Shown here one piece after another: positions 8,279-15,376 of a DNA stretch of 64,000 bases (the first letter of the stretch is position 1; each line of letters starts with the position of its first letter). The notes beneath the pieces are model-generated. The model ran no database searches. It was not told the origin of the DNA and saw only the letters and a list, made by a program, of their open reading frames with translations. The stretch lies in NCBI GenBank assembly GCA_016716405.1, contig JADJWK010000001.1, positions 186,001 to 250,000 of the forward strand, read 5' to 3'. Origin of the DNA: Candidatus Melainabacteria bacterium. GTDB taxonomy: Bacteria; Cyanobacteriota; Vampirovibrionia; Obscuribacterales; Obscuribacteraceae. The position numbers were made by a program, and so were the translations under genes.

Positions 8279-8725
8279 GACAGGCGGCCGATCATAACGC
8301 AAGCGCCGGCGGCAAAAGGCAGTGAGGAGACCCATATGGATCATTCTCATCATCAGGGTTTCTAGCTGAACAGAGCCGCTGGCGCTTCTCATCGATAAAA
8401 GCCGCCCCGAACCGGCAGCCGGCAGGCAATCGCCTCCCGCTCGATCATTCCAGGAAGGCAGTCACGCAGCCGGTCGTGCTGCCTTCCACTTTCAAAGCTT
8501 TCTACTAACTCGAATAGTTATCCACACAGATGCCACCATCAGCACTATCAGTCACTGCCCGAACACCGCCTCGTTCACTTGGCAATTCCAAGACCTCGGG
8601 CCGGCGGGAATGCTTACCAATTCTGCGATAACACGGTTACAAAAAAGCCGCTACCGGGCATAACAGAAACTGAGAGTCTTGCGACTTTTCGACGATCACC
8701 TTCACTCTCGAAAGGGCCTCCAGCG
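8279..8725. other. Intergenic region with repeat element copy 2
   Basis: About 450 bases without a gene. It holds element copy 2 (8303-8363), a partial echo of it around 8427-8450 (CTCGATCATTC), and a lone perfect DnaA-box-like TTATCCACA at 8518-8526. The part from about 8579 is in frame with the next gene but precedes its signal peptide and is probably leader. Confidence 0.45.
8303..8363 (+). repeat. Intergenic element, copy 2, with conserved stem-loop
   Basis: It begins 25 bases after a stop codon. It shares GCGCCGGCGG, a GGAGACCC box and the loop GATCATTCTCAT with 6419-6476. Bases 8327-8333 pair with 8356-8362 with one G-T wobble. The outer stem bases differ from copy 1 yet still pair, which is what selection on an RNA hairpin would leave. 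Confidence 0.5.
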
Positions 8726-9295
8726 ATGCGAAGCTTGGAAGGCGTGCGGGCGCTGCTTACAGTAGCGCTGCTGCTTGCTGCATTGAATTTTACCGGCGAA
8801 GCAAGGGCACAGTCGGTGTGCTGCACCGAAAGCGGTGCTCTGACTGGCTCGATCCTGATCGACGCCTCTCCGTCCATCGTCTTCGACGCCATCAAGAGAT
8901 CCCGCTACCAGGAGCCGGACCGCCGCAAAGTGCTGAGCATACAGGGCAACCGCGTGCTGCTTGAGGAGTGCTTCGCCACCTTGCCGATCATCGGCGCCGC
9001 CACCTGCCGGTACGAGGAAGTCGAAGTCAAAGACAAGCGCATCGATTACAGCATCGTAGCCTCTCGGCAGTTCCGCAAGTTCGAGGGGTCCTGGGAGCTC
9101 GAGCCGAAAGAGAACGGCAACTCCACTCTGCTCAAATTGACGTCTCAGGTAGACACATTCATAACTGTGCCTTTCAAGAAGCAAATCACCCACGCCTCCA
9201 CTCGCAAAGACATCCGGCGCAGGCTCAACAACATCAAGCACTCAATCGAGACAGCGCGACAACTCTCGCTTGCCCCCTGCCTGACGAATCACTGA
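8726..9295 (+). CDS. Secreted START/SRPBCC-like protein
   Basis: A protein of about 189 residues with an N-terminal signal peptide ending near ARAQS. The mature part fits the SRPBCC (COQ10/polyketide cyclase-like) pattern: 'GSILIDASPSIVFDAIK', an antiparallel sheet region with 'YSIVASRQFRKFEGSWEL', and a long C-terminal helix with 'RLNNIKHSIETARQ'. Such folds bind hydrophobic ligands, but the ligand is unknown. I start at ATG 8726, directly before the signal peptide. The long upstream extension from 8579 lacks hydrophobic character. The gene runs convergently into the dehydrogenase, with only six bases between them. Confidence 0.7.
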   Translation: MRSLEGVRALLTVALLLAALNFTGEARAQSVCCTESGALTGSILIDASPSIVFDAIKRSRYQEPDRRKVLSIQGNRVLLEECFATLPIIGAATCRYEEVEVKDKRIDYSIVASRQFRKFEGSWELEPKENGNSTLLKLTSQVDTFITVPFKKQITHASTRKDIRRRLNNIKHSIETARQLSLAPCLTNH

Positions 9296-9301
9296 GTCTA
9301 T

Positions 9302-10075
9302 CTATTTCTCCATCAGGAGCTTGGACACCCGCCGGGCGACTTTCTTAGGCGTCATGCGCAGAAGATAATGAACCAGGAGACGATTGGTCGTGCCGGGCAC
9401 AGCCACTGTCTGTCCCCTCATCATCGCCGCATAACCGTAGGTAGCCACCGAGCGGACCGAGGCATTGATCATGAAAGCCTTGGTGCCGGTCACTTCGGCT
9501 ACCTGCTCGAACTCGGTCTTGGTTGGACCGGGACAGAGCGCAGTCACCGTAACACCTGTTCCATCGAGCTCGCTTGCTATAGCCTCGCTGAAGGAGAGAA
9601 CGAAAGCCTTGGTGGCATAATAAACGGCCTGGTACGGTCCGGGAAGGAATGCGGCCATTGAGGCAAGATTGAGGACCCTCCCTTTCTTGCGCTCGACCAT
9701 TTCGGGCAGAAAACAATGTGTGAGCTCGGCCAGGGCAGCGATATTCAGCTGGATCATATCAAAATCCCGATCCCAGTCCCGCTCGTGAAAACGACCGTGG
9801 CCCCCGAAGCCGGCATTGTTGATCAGGAAATCGATCTGAACACCCGTCTCCTTGATTTTCTCATAGAGTTCTGTGGCTGCATGGATCTTGCTCAAGTCCT
9901 TCTCGATTACCATGACCTCGACACCATATTTGCTCGAGAGCTCCTCCTTGAGCTCCTCGAGCCGGTTGAGCCGTCGAGCCACAAGGATCAGATCCCGACG
10001 CTTGGAGGCATGGATCTTAGCCAGCTCGAGGCCGATGCCGCTGGACGCCCCGGTTATCAATGCAACGTCTTTCAC
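9302..10075 (-). CDS. Short-chain dehydrogenase/reductase (SDR)
   Basis: A 257-residue classical SDR. The NAD(P)-binding motif TGASSGIG is at residues 8-15, NNAG near residue 88, the catalytic Ser in 'VLNLASMAAF', and the YxxxK motif in 'YYATK' near residue 152. The Arg residues following strand 2 (LVARRLNRL) suggest NADPH preference. The closest well-known relatives are DltE/YqjQ-type oxidoreductases of broad substrate range, so the substrate cannot be named. It stands alone between a convergent START-like gene and a 500-base AT-rich gap. Confidence 0.9.
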   Translation of the reverse strand: MKDVALITGASSGIGLELAKIHASKRRDLILVARRLNRLEELKEELSSKYGVEVMVIEKDLSKIHAATELYEKIKETGVQIDFLINNAGFGGHGRFHERDWDRDFDMIQLNIAALAELTHCFLPEMVERKKGRVLNLASMAAFLPGPYQAVYYATKAFVLSFSEAIASELDGTGVTVTALCPGPTKTEFEQVAEVTGTKAFMINASVRSVATYGYAAMMRGQTVAVPGTTNRLLVHYLLRMTPKKVARRVSKLLMEK

Positions 10076-10570
10076 CCTCAGAACCTCTCGAGCATAATGC
10101 TAAAACTATTAATCGTAGTACATTCAAGTATATCAAAACCCGCTGAAACTCGACAATTACAGAGGATCTAATACCACCGGCAATATCACTTAAACGATCG
10201 AGTTGCCGGTCGCCTCCGAACAACTGTTGTCCCGGCTCAAAAAGTGACTACCGGACTGGCTAGGTCAGCTAGCGTAGCTTTTTAATAGAAGTCTCTATCT
10301 CGCAATGACAGTCACGGCAATTGTTTCCAGATAGAAACATGTTTTTGGTGTTGAGTAACTTAGCGGAAGGTTGTCAGTAAAGATTCGCTTAAAGATATTG
10401 GTTTTGCAAGAGAATTAAGGCACGGTGGACTTATCTCTCACCACTTTTCTTTTAACGAGCCCAGAACCTAGAAAACATAACCAGCTCACACTTCCTGCTC
10501 AACTGTCCCGGTGGCTTAACCGGCAGTCGAGTCCGGCTCGTCAACCAATAAGAATTCTGGAGACAATTCC
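10076..10570. other. AT-richer intergenic region
   Basis: About 495 bases between divergent genes, clearly richer in A and T than the flanks. It must carry the promoters of the dehydrogenase and of the small membrane protein. I see no gene, no long repeat and no promoter I could defend. Confidence 0.5.
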
Positions 10571-10879
10571 ATGAACACCATCGCTGTGCCCGTCATGCTC
10601 GGGCTCCTCGCAGCCGCATTCCTGGCTTCGCTCTACAGCGTCATCGTCTGGCTCAACCGCCACAAGAGCATCCAGAACGAATACCGCTGGCGCATCGCCT
10701 CCGGTCTCTGCTTCGTTCTCATGGCTGCCGACGGCGCTTTCACGATGCGCTGGCTCGACTCCAATCGCTTCGCGACCGGAGTGTCGGTTGTCTTCATTCT
10801 CATTCTCGGGCTGCTCATCCTTGGCTGGGGTCTCAAGATCAGGGACCACGTCAGGCAGAAGCAGTCTCCAGAGAAGTAA
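10571..10879 (+). CDS. Small membrane protein (102 aa), unknown function
   Basis: A protein with about three hydrophobic helices (residues 5-27, 43-54 and 69-88) and a basic C-terminal tail. The ATG follows TTCTGGAGAC, a usable Shine-Dalgarno. Its size and layout resemble the 111-residue membrane protein at 6039, but sequence similarity is low. No family recognised. A hairpin follows. Confidence 0.6.
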   Translation: MNTIAVPVMLGLLAAAFLASLYSVIVWLNRHKSIQNEYRWRIASGLCFVLMAADGAFTMRWLDSNRFATGVSVVFILILGLLILGWGLKIRDHVRQKQSPEK

Positions 10880-10888
10880 AAGCAGGCT

Positions 10889-10921
10889 CGCGACAGACCC
10901 GGAAGTTCCGGTTCGGTCGCG
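10889..10921 (+). terminator. Hairpin after the 102-aa membrane protein gene
   Basis: An outer 6-bp stem (CGCGAC at 10889-10894 with GTCGCG at 10916-10921) encloses a second short stem of CGGAA and TTCCG. It has no T-run. It lies 10 bases after the stop codon, so it may mark the transcript end. Confidence 0.4.
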
Positions 10922-11020
10922 GTTGTTGAAACGCAGCCATCAACTCGGTAGCACCCGAATCAGGGTCGAACCGGGTCGCTGGCTCCTGGCAGGGAGGCTT
11001 TCCTCCCGTAGGAGATTGCC

Positions 11021-11944
11021 ATGGGCAATTCCCAGTCTCTCAAAAGGGGAGGTGTACGGAAAGCGAAAAAGCCCGCTATCAAAACCGAAGCCGTACTCGG
11101 CGGCGGTGGCGTCAAGGGCTTCGCACACCTTGGTTTTCTACGCGCATGTGAGGAGCTTTCGATCGCCTTCACCAAACTCACCGGTGTGTCGATCGGATCG
11201 CTGGTGGCAACCTTTTACGCCAACGGCTACTCAGTGGGCGAGATCGATGAGATCTTCCGGGAGGAGGTGCTTCGCCTCAAACCACGCCGGATCGTCACCG
11301 CCCTTGTAGCGCCGGACGCGCTTCTGGGGGCGAAGGAAGTCGGTCTGGGCCTGGTCGGTCTCACCGCCCTCAACCGCGAGATCGTGGACAACTACGCTCT
11401 CGAGCCCAGGAAGAACCTCCGCATCATCGCCTACAGTCTCGTACGGCGGGAGCCGGTGGTTTTCGAAGGCACCGACTACGACCTGGTCGACGCGCTCAGC
11501 GCATCCTGCGCCGTCCCCCTGGTCATGCGCCCGATCTGGTACGGGCAATCCAATCCGAAGGGCATCGTCGATACTCTCTACCGCTCGATCACCGGCAAGG
11601 CATCCCACGATGTCCTGGTCGACGGCGGTGTCCATCATCCCTGTCCGGGCGACTTCTGCAAGAGTCGCGCCGTCATCTCGAAGCTCGGCTTCGTTAACAG
11701 GCTTCCCGGTCAGGGTCTCGGACCAGTCGACATGTACTTCCATGCTCTGGAGCTCATCGCCGCGCCGCTGCTCAACAGGCTCTTTCCCGATCCGGAGGAG
11801 CACCTCGTCATCAATGTCGGACCCACCGACGTGGCGGGGCTCTCCTTCGGCATCTCGCCGCAGACTTGCGACCAGATGATCGAGAACGGCTACGCGGTCG
11901 CTTCCAGGCAACTGCAGAAGGCTATCACCGCAGGCGAGCTCTAG
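11021..11944 (+). CDS. Patatin-like phospholipase
   Basis: A 307-residue lipase of the patatin family. It has the oxyanion-hole motif GGGGVKG (residues 28-34), the nucleophile elbow GVSIGS (GxSxG, Ser near residue 57), and the catalytic Asp in 'VDGGVHH' near residue 205. These form the Ser-Asp dyad that hydrolyses acyl esters of lipids. There is no clear signal peptide; the basic N-terminus could bind membranes. The ATG follows TAGGAG and a small GGAGG/CCTCC hairpin that might mask the leader. Transcribed with the next gene, 78 bases downstream. Confidence 0.88.
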   Translation: MGNSQSLKRGGVRKAKKPAIKTEAVLGGGGVKGFAHLGFLRACEELSIAFTKLTGVSIGSLVATFYANGYSVGEIDEIFREEVLRLKPRRIVTALVAPDALLGAKEVGLGLVGLTALNREIVDNYALEPRKNLRIIAYSLVRREPVVFEGTDYDLVDALSASCAVPLVMRPIWYGQSNPKGIVDTLYRSITGKASHDVLVDGGVHHPCPGDFCKSRAVISKLGFVNRLPGQGLGPVDMYFHALELIAAPLLNRLFPDPEEHLVINVGPTDVAGLSFGISPQTCDQMIENGYAVASRQLQKAITAGEL

Positions 11945-12022
11945 GGCTTGCCAGCAAGGGGTTGCGGCTTCGGCGCGAGCCTGCCGCAGCAAATCTACAA
12001 GCTGAAAGGAACAGGTGACACC

Positions 12023-13234
12023 ATGTTCAAGAAAGCTACTGTATTTACCACTGTCGCGGTAGTGGCGCTCCTCTCCGTAGCGCTCACCGTGACCCTCATG
12101 AATCGGGAGACCGATTCCATCGCCGGGGGTGCATTCGCCGTCAAGCCCACCCGCGGAGTCGAGCTTCCCGCCGGAAGCGAGAGCATCCGGATCGTCGACT
12201 TCTGGCCCGACGGCACCACCCGCAAGGAGGGCACCGAGTACAACCGGGACGGGTCGGTCAGCCAGTACTGGTTCCGTCCGGACGGCACCCTGCGTCACGC
12301 CACCGTGCTCGGTCCCGAAGGCGAAGACGGCAAACGTGCCACTCTCCGGGTAACCGACATGGCTCCGGATGGGCGCACCTTCCAGACCGATACCGAGTGG
12401 TACGCCTCCGGCGCCCTGAAGAAAGTGGTCAAGCTCGAAAGCGACGGAAACACCAGCCGTCGATTCTACTTCGAGACCGGCCAGCTCGACAGGGAGCAGC
12501 AGATGGTCCTGGCGGACGGTACCTGGAGGCTCGCCTCCGAGTCGGCGTTCCGTGCCGACGGCACGAAGTCGCGGACCTTCCTGGTCGGCGACGGGGAGAC
12601 CACCGACTTGCTCTTCAACGAGAATGAGCTGGCGGTTGTGGTCAGAGTCCACAACAAGAAGCTCGACCAGTACACCGAGCGCTGGTACGAAGACGACGGC
12701 AAGACCCTCAAGCGCGCCGTCGATCAGAACAACCAGGGCACCCTCCTCGCCATCAAGGGCGCTGGCGGTGTGGATCGCGTGACCTACGACTTCTCCGGCA
12801 ACATGGCCGACGGCATGCTCGAAGTGACTTTCTACGACGAGAAGGGCGTCAAAGTTGCCACCCAGTCCTGGTGGGTATTGGAAGGCAAGCGCGTCCTGCG
12901 CGCCGTCATGTTTTTCGACAAGGACGGCAAATGGGATCGCCAGTACCTGATCGAGGTCTCCGGGCCCGGCGCCGGCAAGGTCGAGCGTGACACGAAATTC
13001 GGCGGCATGGATTTCCGCGGCAACTACACCAGCCGCAACTACGCTCCGGACGGGACGCTCAAGTCGGTGATCGTCTATGGTCCCGACGGCAAGCAGGTCT
13101 CCGAGACCACGCATGACAGCCACGAGAATATCGCCCCGGAAATCGATCCCCGGATCACCCGGTACAAGCTCTTCGAGCTGTCCATCCCCGAAACACCGCC
13201 CCAGGTGGTGGAGTATGTCCCTCAGGGTGACTGA
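12023..13234 (+). CDS. Membrane-anchored protein with YwqK/MORN-like repeats
   Basis: A protein of about 403 residues. An N-terminal hydrophobic segment (residues 8-26) serves as signal or anchor. The rest is built from short repeats of the kind 'DGT-x-R-x(n)-Y-x-x-DG', as in YwqK-type antitoxin repeats and MORN-like proteins, seen around 'DGTTRKEGTEYNRDG' and 'FRPDGTLR'. These repeats form extended beta sheets; some YwqK proteins are immunity partners, others are plain surface proteins. No toxin is next to it, so I infer only an exported beta-repeat protein. The ATG at 12023 has an AAGGAACAGG site; the frame upstream lacks one. Confidence 0.65.
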   Translation: MFKKATVFTTVAVVALLSVALTVTLMNRETDSIAGGAFAVKPTRGVELPAGSESIRIVDFWPDGTTRKEGTEYNRDGSVSQYWFRPDGTLRHATVLGPEGEDGKRATLRVTDMAPDGRTFQTDTEWYASGALKKVVKLESDGNTSRRFYFETGQLDREQQMVLADGTWRLASESAFRADGTKSRTFLVGDGETTDLLFNENELAVVVRVHNKKLDQYTERWYEDDGKTLKRAVDQNNQGTLLAIKGAGGVDRVTYDFSGNMADGMLEVTFYDEKGVKVATQSWWVLEGKRVLRAVMFFDKDGKWDRQYLIEVSGPGAGKVERDTKFGGMDFRGNYTSRNYAPDGTLKSVIVYGPDGKQVSETTHDSHENIAPEIDPRITRYKLFELSIPETPPQVVEYVPQGD

Positions 13235-13323
13235 ATCCGGGACACAGGCATGAATGCTGATGAGCTGTAGGCCGGCTCACCGGTTATCGTGCCCGCCTCA
13301 AGAGGGCTGACAGGCAGAAACGG

Positions 13324-13354
13324 CAGCAGCGGTGTCTAACAAACACCGCTGCTG
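13324..13354 (+). terminator. Hairpin 90 bases after the YwqK-like gene
   Basis: A perfect 12-bp stem (13324-13335 with 13343-13354) and a 7-nt loop. It is GC-rich, with no T-run, and most likely marks the 3' end of the lipase/YwqK-like transcript. Confidence 0.5.
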
Positions 13355-13499
13355 GCCGCCTGCCTCGAAGCTCTCTTGCTTGCGCCTCATTCTCTTATAT
13401 CATTTAGTATAATACTTCACGACCAGGGCTATAACTTCAGCTCAGCGTAGGACATGGGAAGCACGAAAAGGCAGGCCCGGAGAAGGCCGGAGGGGATGA

Positions 13500-13555
13500 A
13501 CGATTGCTTGTAAAAACAATTGCTTGTAAAAACGATTGCTTGTGACGACGATTGA
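13500..13555 (+). repeat. Three 16-bp direct repeats
   Basis: Three units of about 16 bp, based on CGATTGCTTGTAAAAA, stand head to tail. The second has one change (CAATT) and the third diverges at its end, followed by a further CGATTG. Confidence 0.75.
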
Positions 13556-13583
13556 AACGGAAGCAGAACTCGTCCTGTTGCGG

Positions 13584-13669
13584 GTGCGGTATATATTTCT
13601 CGAAACCAGGCTAAGTGCGGCATATATTTCTCAGATTTTCCCCGTCTTGAAGCAATATATGCCGCACTT
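13584..13669. repeat. Inverted repeat with an extra direct copy
   Basis: AAGTGCGGCATATATT at 13613-13628 has its exact reverse complement at 13654-13669 (16 bp, 25-nt gap). A third, direct, near-copy (GTGCGGTATATATTTCTC) begins at 13584. These could be ends or binding sites of a lost element. Confidence 0.7.
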
Positions 13670-13934
13670 GACCACCGGTATGGTCTTTGCAGCTTCGGGT
13701 GATGCAGGCACTGAAGATGCTGACTCGAGCCTGTGAGGCGTGAACCTGTCATAGTACGAGTGTTCTACAACTCTAATTGAAACGGAGCCAGCCGCAAAGT
13801 GCTCAGCTTCGATCATGACCGGGACCTGAGTCTGAATAACCAGTTTGGAAGCGGGACGCGAATCTTGTGCAAGATGGTTCCAGACTATAGGGCTAAACAT
13901 CCGTCGGAACAGAGGTTATAGCCCTACTTCACGA

Positions 13935-13961
13935 CATACCTGTCAGTTCAAAGCAGGTATG
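13935..13961 (-). repeat. 27-bp hairpin repeat, copy 1
   Basis: A self-complementary unit, CATACCTG and CAGGTATG around an 11-nt loop. Its reverse complement is nearly identical to 14174-14199, including the loop bases CTTTGAAC. The stem extends outwards with two mismatches to TCAC/GTGA. Confidence 0.7.
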
Positions 13962-14020
13962 CTGTGAAGGTCAGTGTCCGCGATTTTTTATAGCATCAAC
14001 GACCTGAAAGTGAGATTTCT

Positions 14021-14067
14021 AGGCGTTTCTGACGTATTTTTCGCCCTTTTTTATGGCACAAACGCAT
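14021..14067 (+). repeat. ~47-bp intergenic element, copy A (partner at 60533)
   Basis: AGGCGTTTCTGAC, then a T-rich stretch with TATTTT and TTTTTT, then AAACGCAT. The same order and nearly the same bases occur at 60533-60580. The ends GCGTTT and AAACGC can pair. Confidence 0.6.
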
Positions 14068-14173
14068 TTTTGGTCTGGGAATGGAAATACTGGGGTCTCT
14101 TGCGGCAGCTTGGGGGGAACTGCAGATTGGCTGGGACTCTAGATTCAGTGTGTCTGCCGATGGGCATTCTAAT

Positions 14174-14199
14174 CTACCTGCTTTGAACGAACAGGTATG
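14174..14199 (+). repeat. 27-bp hairpin repeat, copy 2
   Basis: CTACCTG, the loop CTTTGAACGAA, then CAGGTATG. It is the inverted counterpart of 13935-13961, with the two copies bracketing about 210 bases that include element copy A. Confidence 0.7.
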
Positions 14200-14360
14200 C
14201 TTCTCGAAACGATCAGGTCCGGAGAGGGACGGCGCAAAGGCTGTCCCTGCAAAGTCGGAGAGGCGACCCGCTTTAGAAACCGGCTCCATGTGCCTTCCGC
14301 CTCGAATATCAGGCAAGATCGGCATTGTCCCAGAATAAATAGTGCAGCTTCGCAAGCCCC

Positions 14361-15251
14361 TCAAGACGGGAAAAGCTGATTGAGGCCCTTCTGCACATCG
14401 CTTCCCGTTCCGAGATCCTTTGGACGGGTTCCGATATCTATGAAACGAAGCAGAGTATTGAAGTCGGCATTGAAAGCAAAGCCCCTGGACTCTGGAGAGG
14501 CAGTGCCACCCTCATCGGTAATCACCTTGACCATATAGCCTGTCAGTTTGCTCGAGATACTGAAAAGCTCCCGGGCATAATCGTCCGGCAGCATCGCCGG
14601 CGAATCGGGGAACTCGATCGACTTGTTGCTGGTGCCCGAGATGTGCAAGTTGAAGAGAAGGACATTGCCATCGCTGCTTTTCAGCTCCATGAGACTGCGA
14701 CCCAGAGGCAGGGGATCACCGTCGCTGGCTTCGCCGTCGGTGACGTTGATCACTATTGGAGGAAAGCAATCAGGGTGCTCGATCAGCCATTGATTGATCA
14801 CTCGCGATGCCCGGCGAAAAGCCTCGCACATCGGCGTCACCCCACCATAAACCGGCTCGACCCAGATAGGGATGTTGAGCTTTTTCTCCAGAAATCCGCC
14901 TTTGCCGTCCGGTATTCGCTTGATTCGCTTTTCCACTCTGGTGGGATAATTTCCGATCAGACTGATCGGAACAATATCTTTGTGGGCGAGCGGACCGCCC
15001 CCCAGAGCCGGCACTACTCCGTTGCCGCTGTAACCGATTACACCAACATGATAATAGTCATTGATTCCGGCGGATTTGGTGCATTTAGCCACCAGGGTCT
15101 GCAGGGAGCGATTGATTACATCTGCGACCCCCTGTGCCTTGGTTTTCCTGCCGTCTCCGGTAAGGAACTCTTCGTTCATGGAATGAGACCGATCGAGGAG
15201 AAACAATATGCACGATGGGTTCGAGCGACTGATTTCGGCGTTGTATGGCAT
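14361..15251 (-). CDS. von Willebrand factor A domain protein (YegL/TerY-like)
   Basis: A 296-residue cytoplasmic protein that is essentially one vWA domain. The metal-ion-dependent adhesion site is complete: DRSHS (DxSxS) at residues 20-24, Thr in 'GGVTPM' near 138, and Asp in 'VTDGE' near 172. It should therefore bind a divalent metal and a partner protein. In Escherichia coli, YegL (vWA) is encoded with the kinase YegI and the PP2C phosphatase YegK, and TerY-type vWA proteins pair with similar kinases. Here it is divergent from a double YegI-like kinase with a 125-base shared promoter region. There is no phosphatase next to it. No signal peptide is seen. Confidence 0.82.
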   Translation of the reverse strand: MPYNAEISRSNPSCILFLLDRSHSMNEEFLTGDGRKTKAQGVADVINRSLQTLVAKCTKSAGINDYYHVGVIGYSGNGVVPALGGGPLAHKDIVPISLIGNYPTRVEKRIKRIPDGKGGFLEKKLNIPIWVEPVYGGVTPMCEAFRRASRVINQWLIEHPDCFPPIVINVTDGEASDGDPLPLGRSLMELKSSDGNVLLFNLHISGTSNKSIEFPDSPAMLPDDYARELFSISSKLTGYMVKVITDEGGTASPESRGFAFNADFNTLLRFIDIGTRPKDLGTGSDVQKGLNQLFPS

Positions 15252-15376
15252 TTTTCGGTTGAGCTCCGGTTCGATTCTCCCAATTATAGAGCCTTGCCCC
15301 GGCTACGCATCTTCCATGCGTTTGCCAGCAGGTCAGGACGGGTAATTTATGAGCAGTAAAGGGGGACGACCGAGAC

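Larger units (their letters stand above)
13355..14360. other. Repeat-rich non-coding region
   Basis: About 1 kb with no credible gene. Short frames here lack Shine-Dalgarno sites and run through inverted repeats. It holds direct 16-bp repeats, a 16-bp inverted repeat, two 27-bp hairpins in opposite orientation and an element repeated at 60533. There is also a 9-bp hairpin at 14225-14248 with the loop GCAAAG. It looks like the remnant of a mobile element or a cluster of structured RNAs. Confidence 0.55.

Noticed and set aside
8518..8526. Perfect DnaA box TTATCCACA, possible origin
   Set aside because: A single box without a cluster, AT-rich unwinding element or dnaA/dnaN nearby. The similar TTATCCACG at 51258-51266 is also alone.
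11231..13123. 630-codon minus-strand frame over lipase and YwqK-like genes
   Set aside because: Covers two real plus-strand genes, composition is that of a reverse-complement shadow, and no motif is seen.
14225..14300. Cyclic-di-GMP (GEMM) riboswitch suggested by GCAAAG and a 9-bp stem
   Set aside because: Core GEMM bases and the second stem are missing, and the plus-strand downstream region is antisense to the vWA gene.
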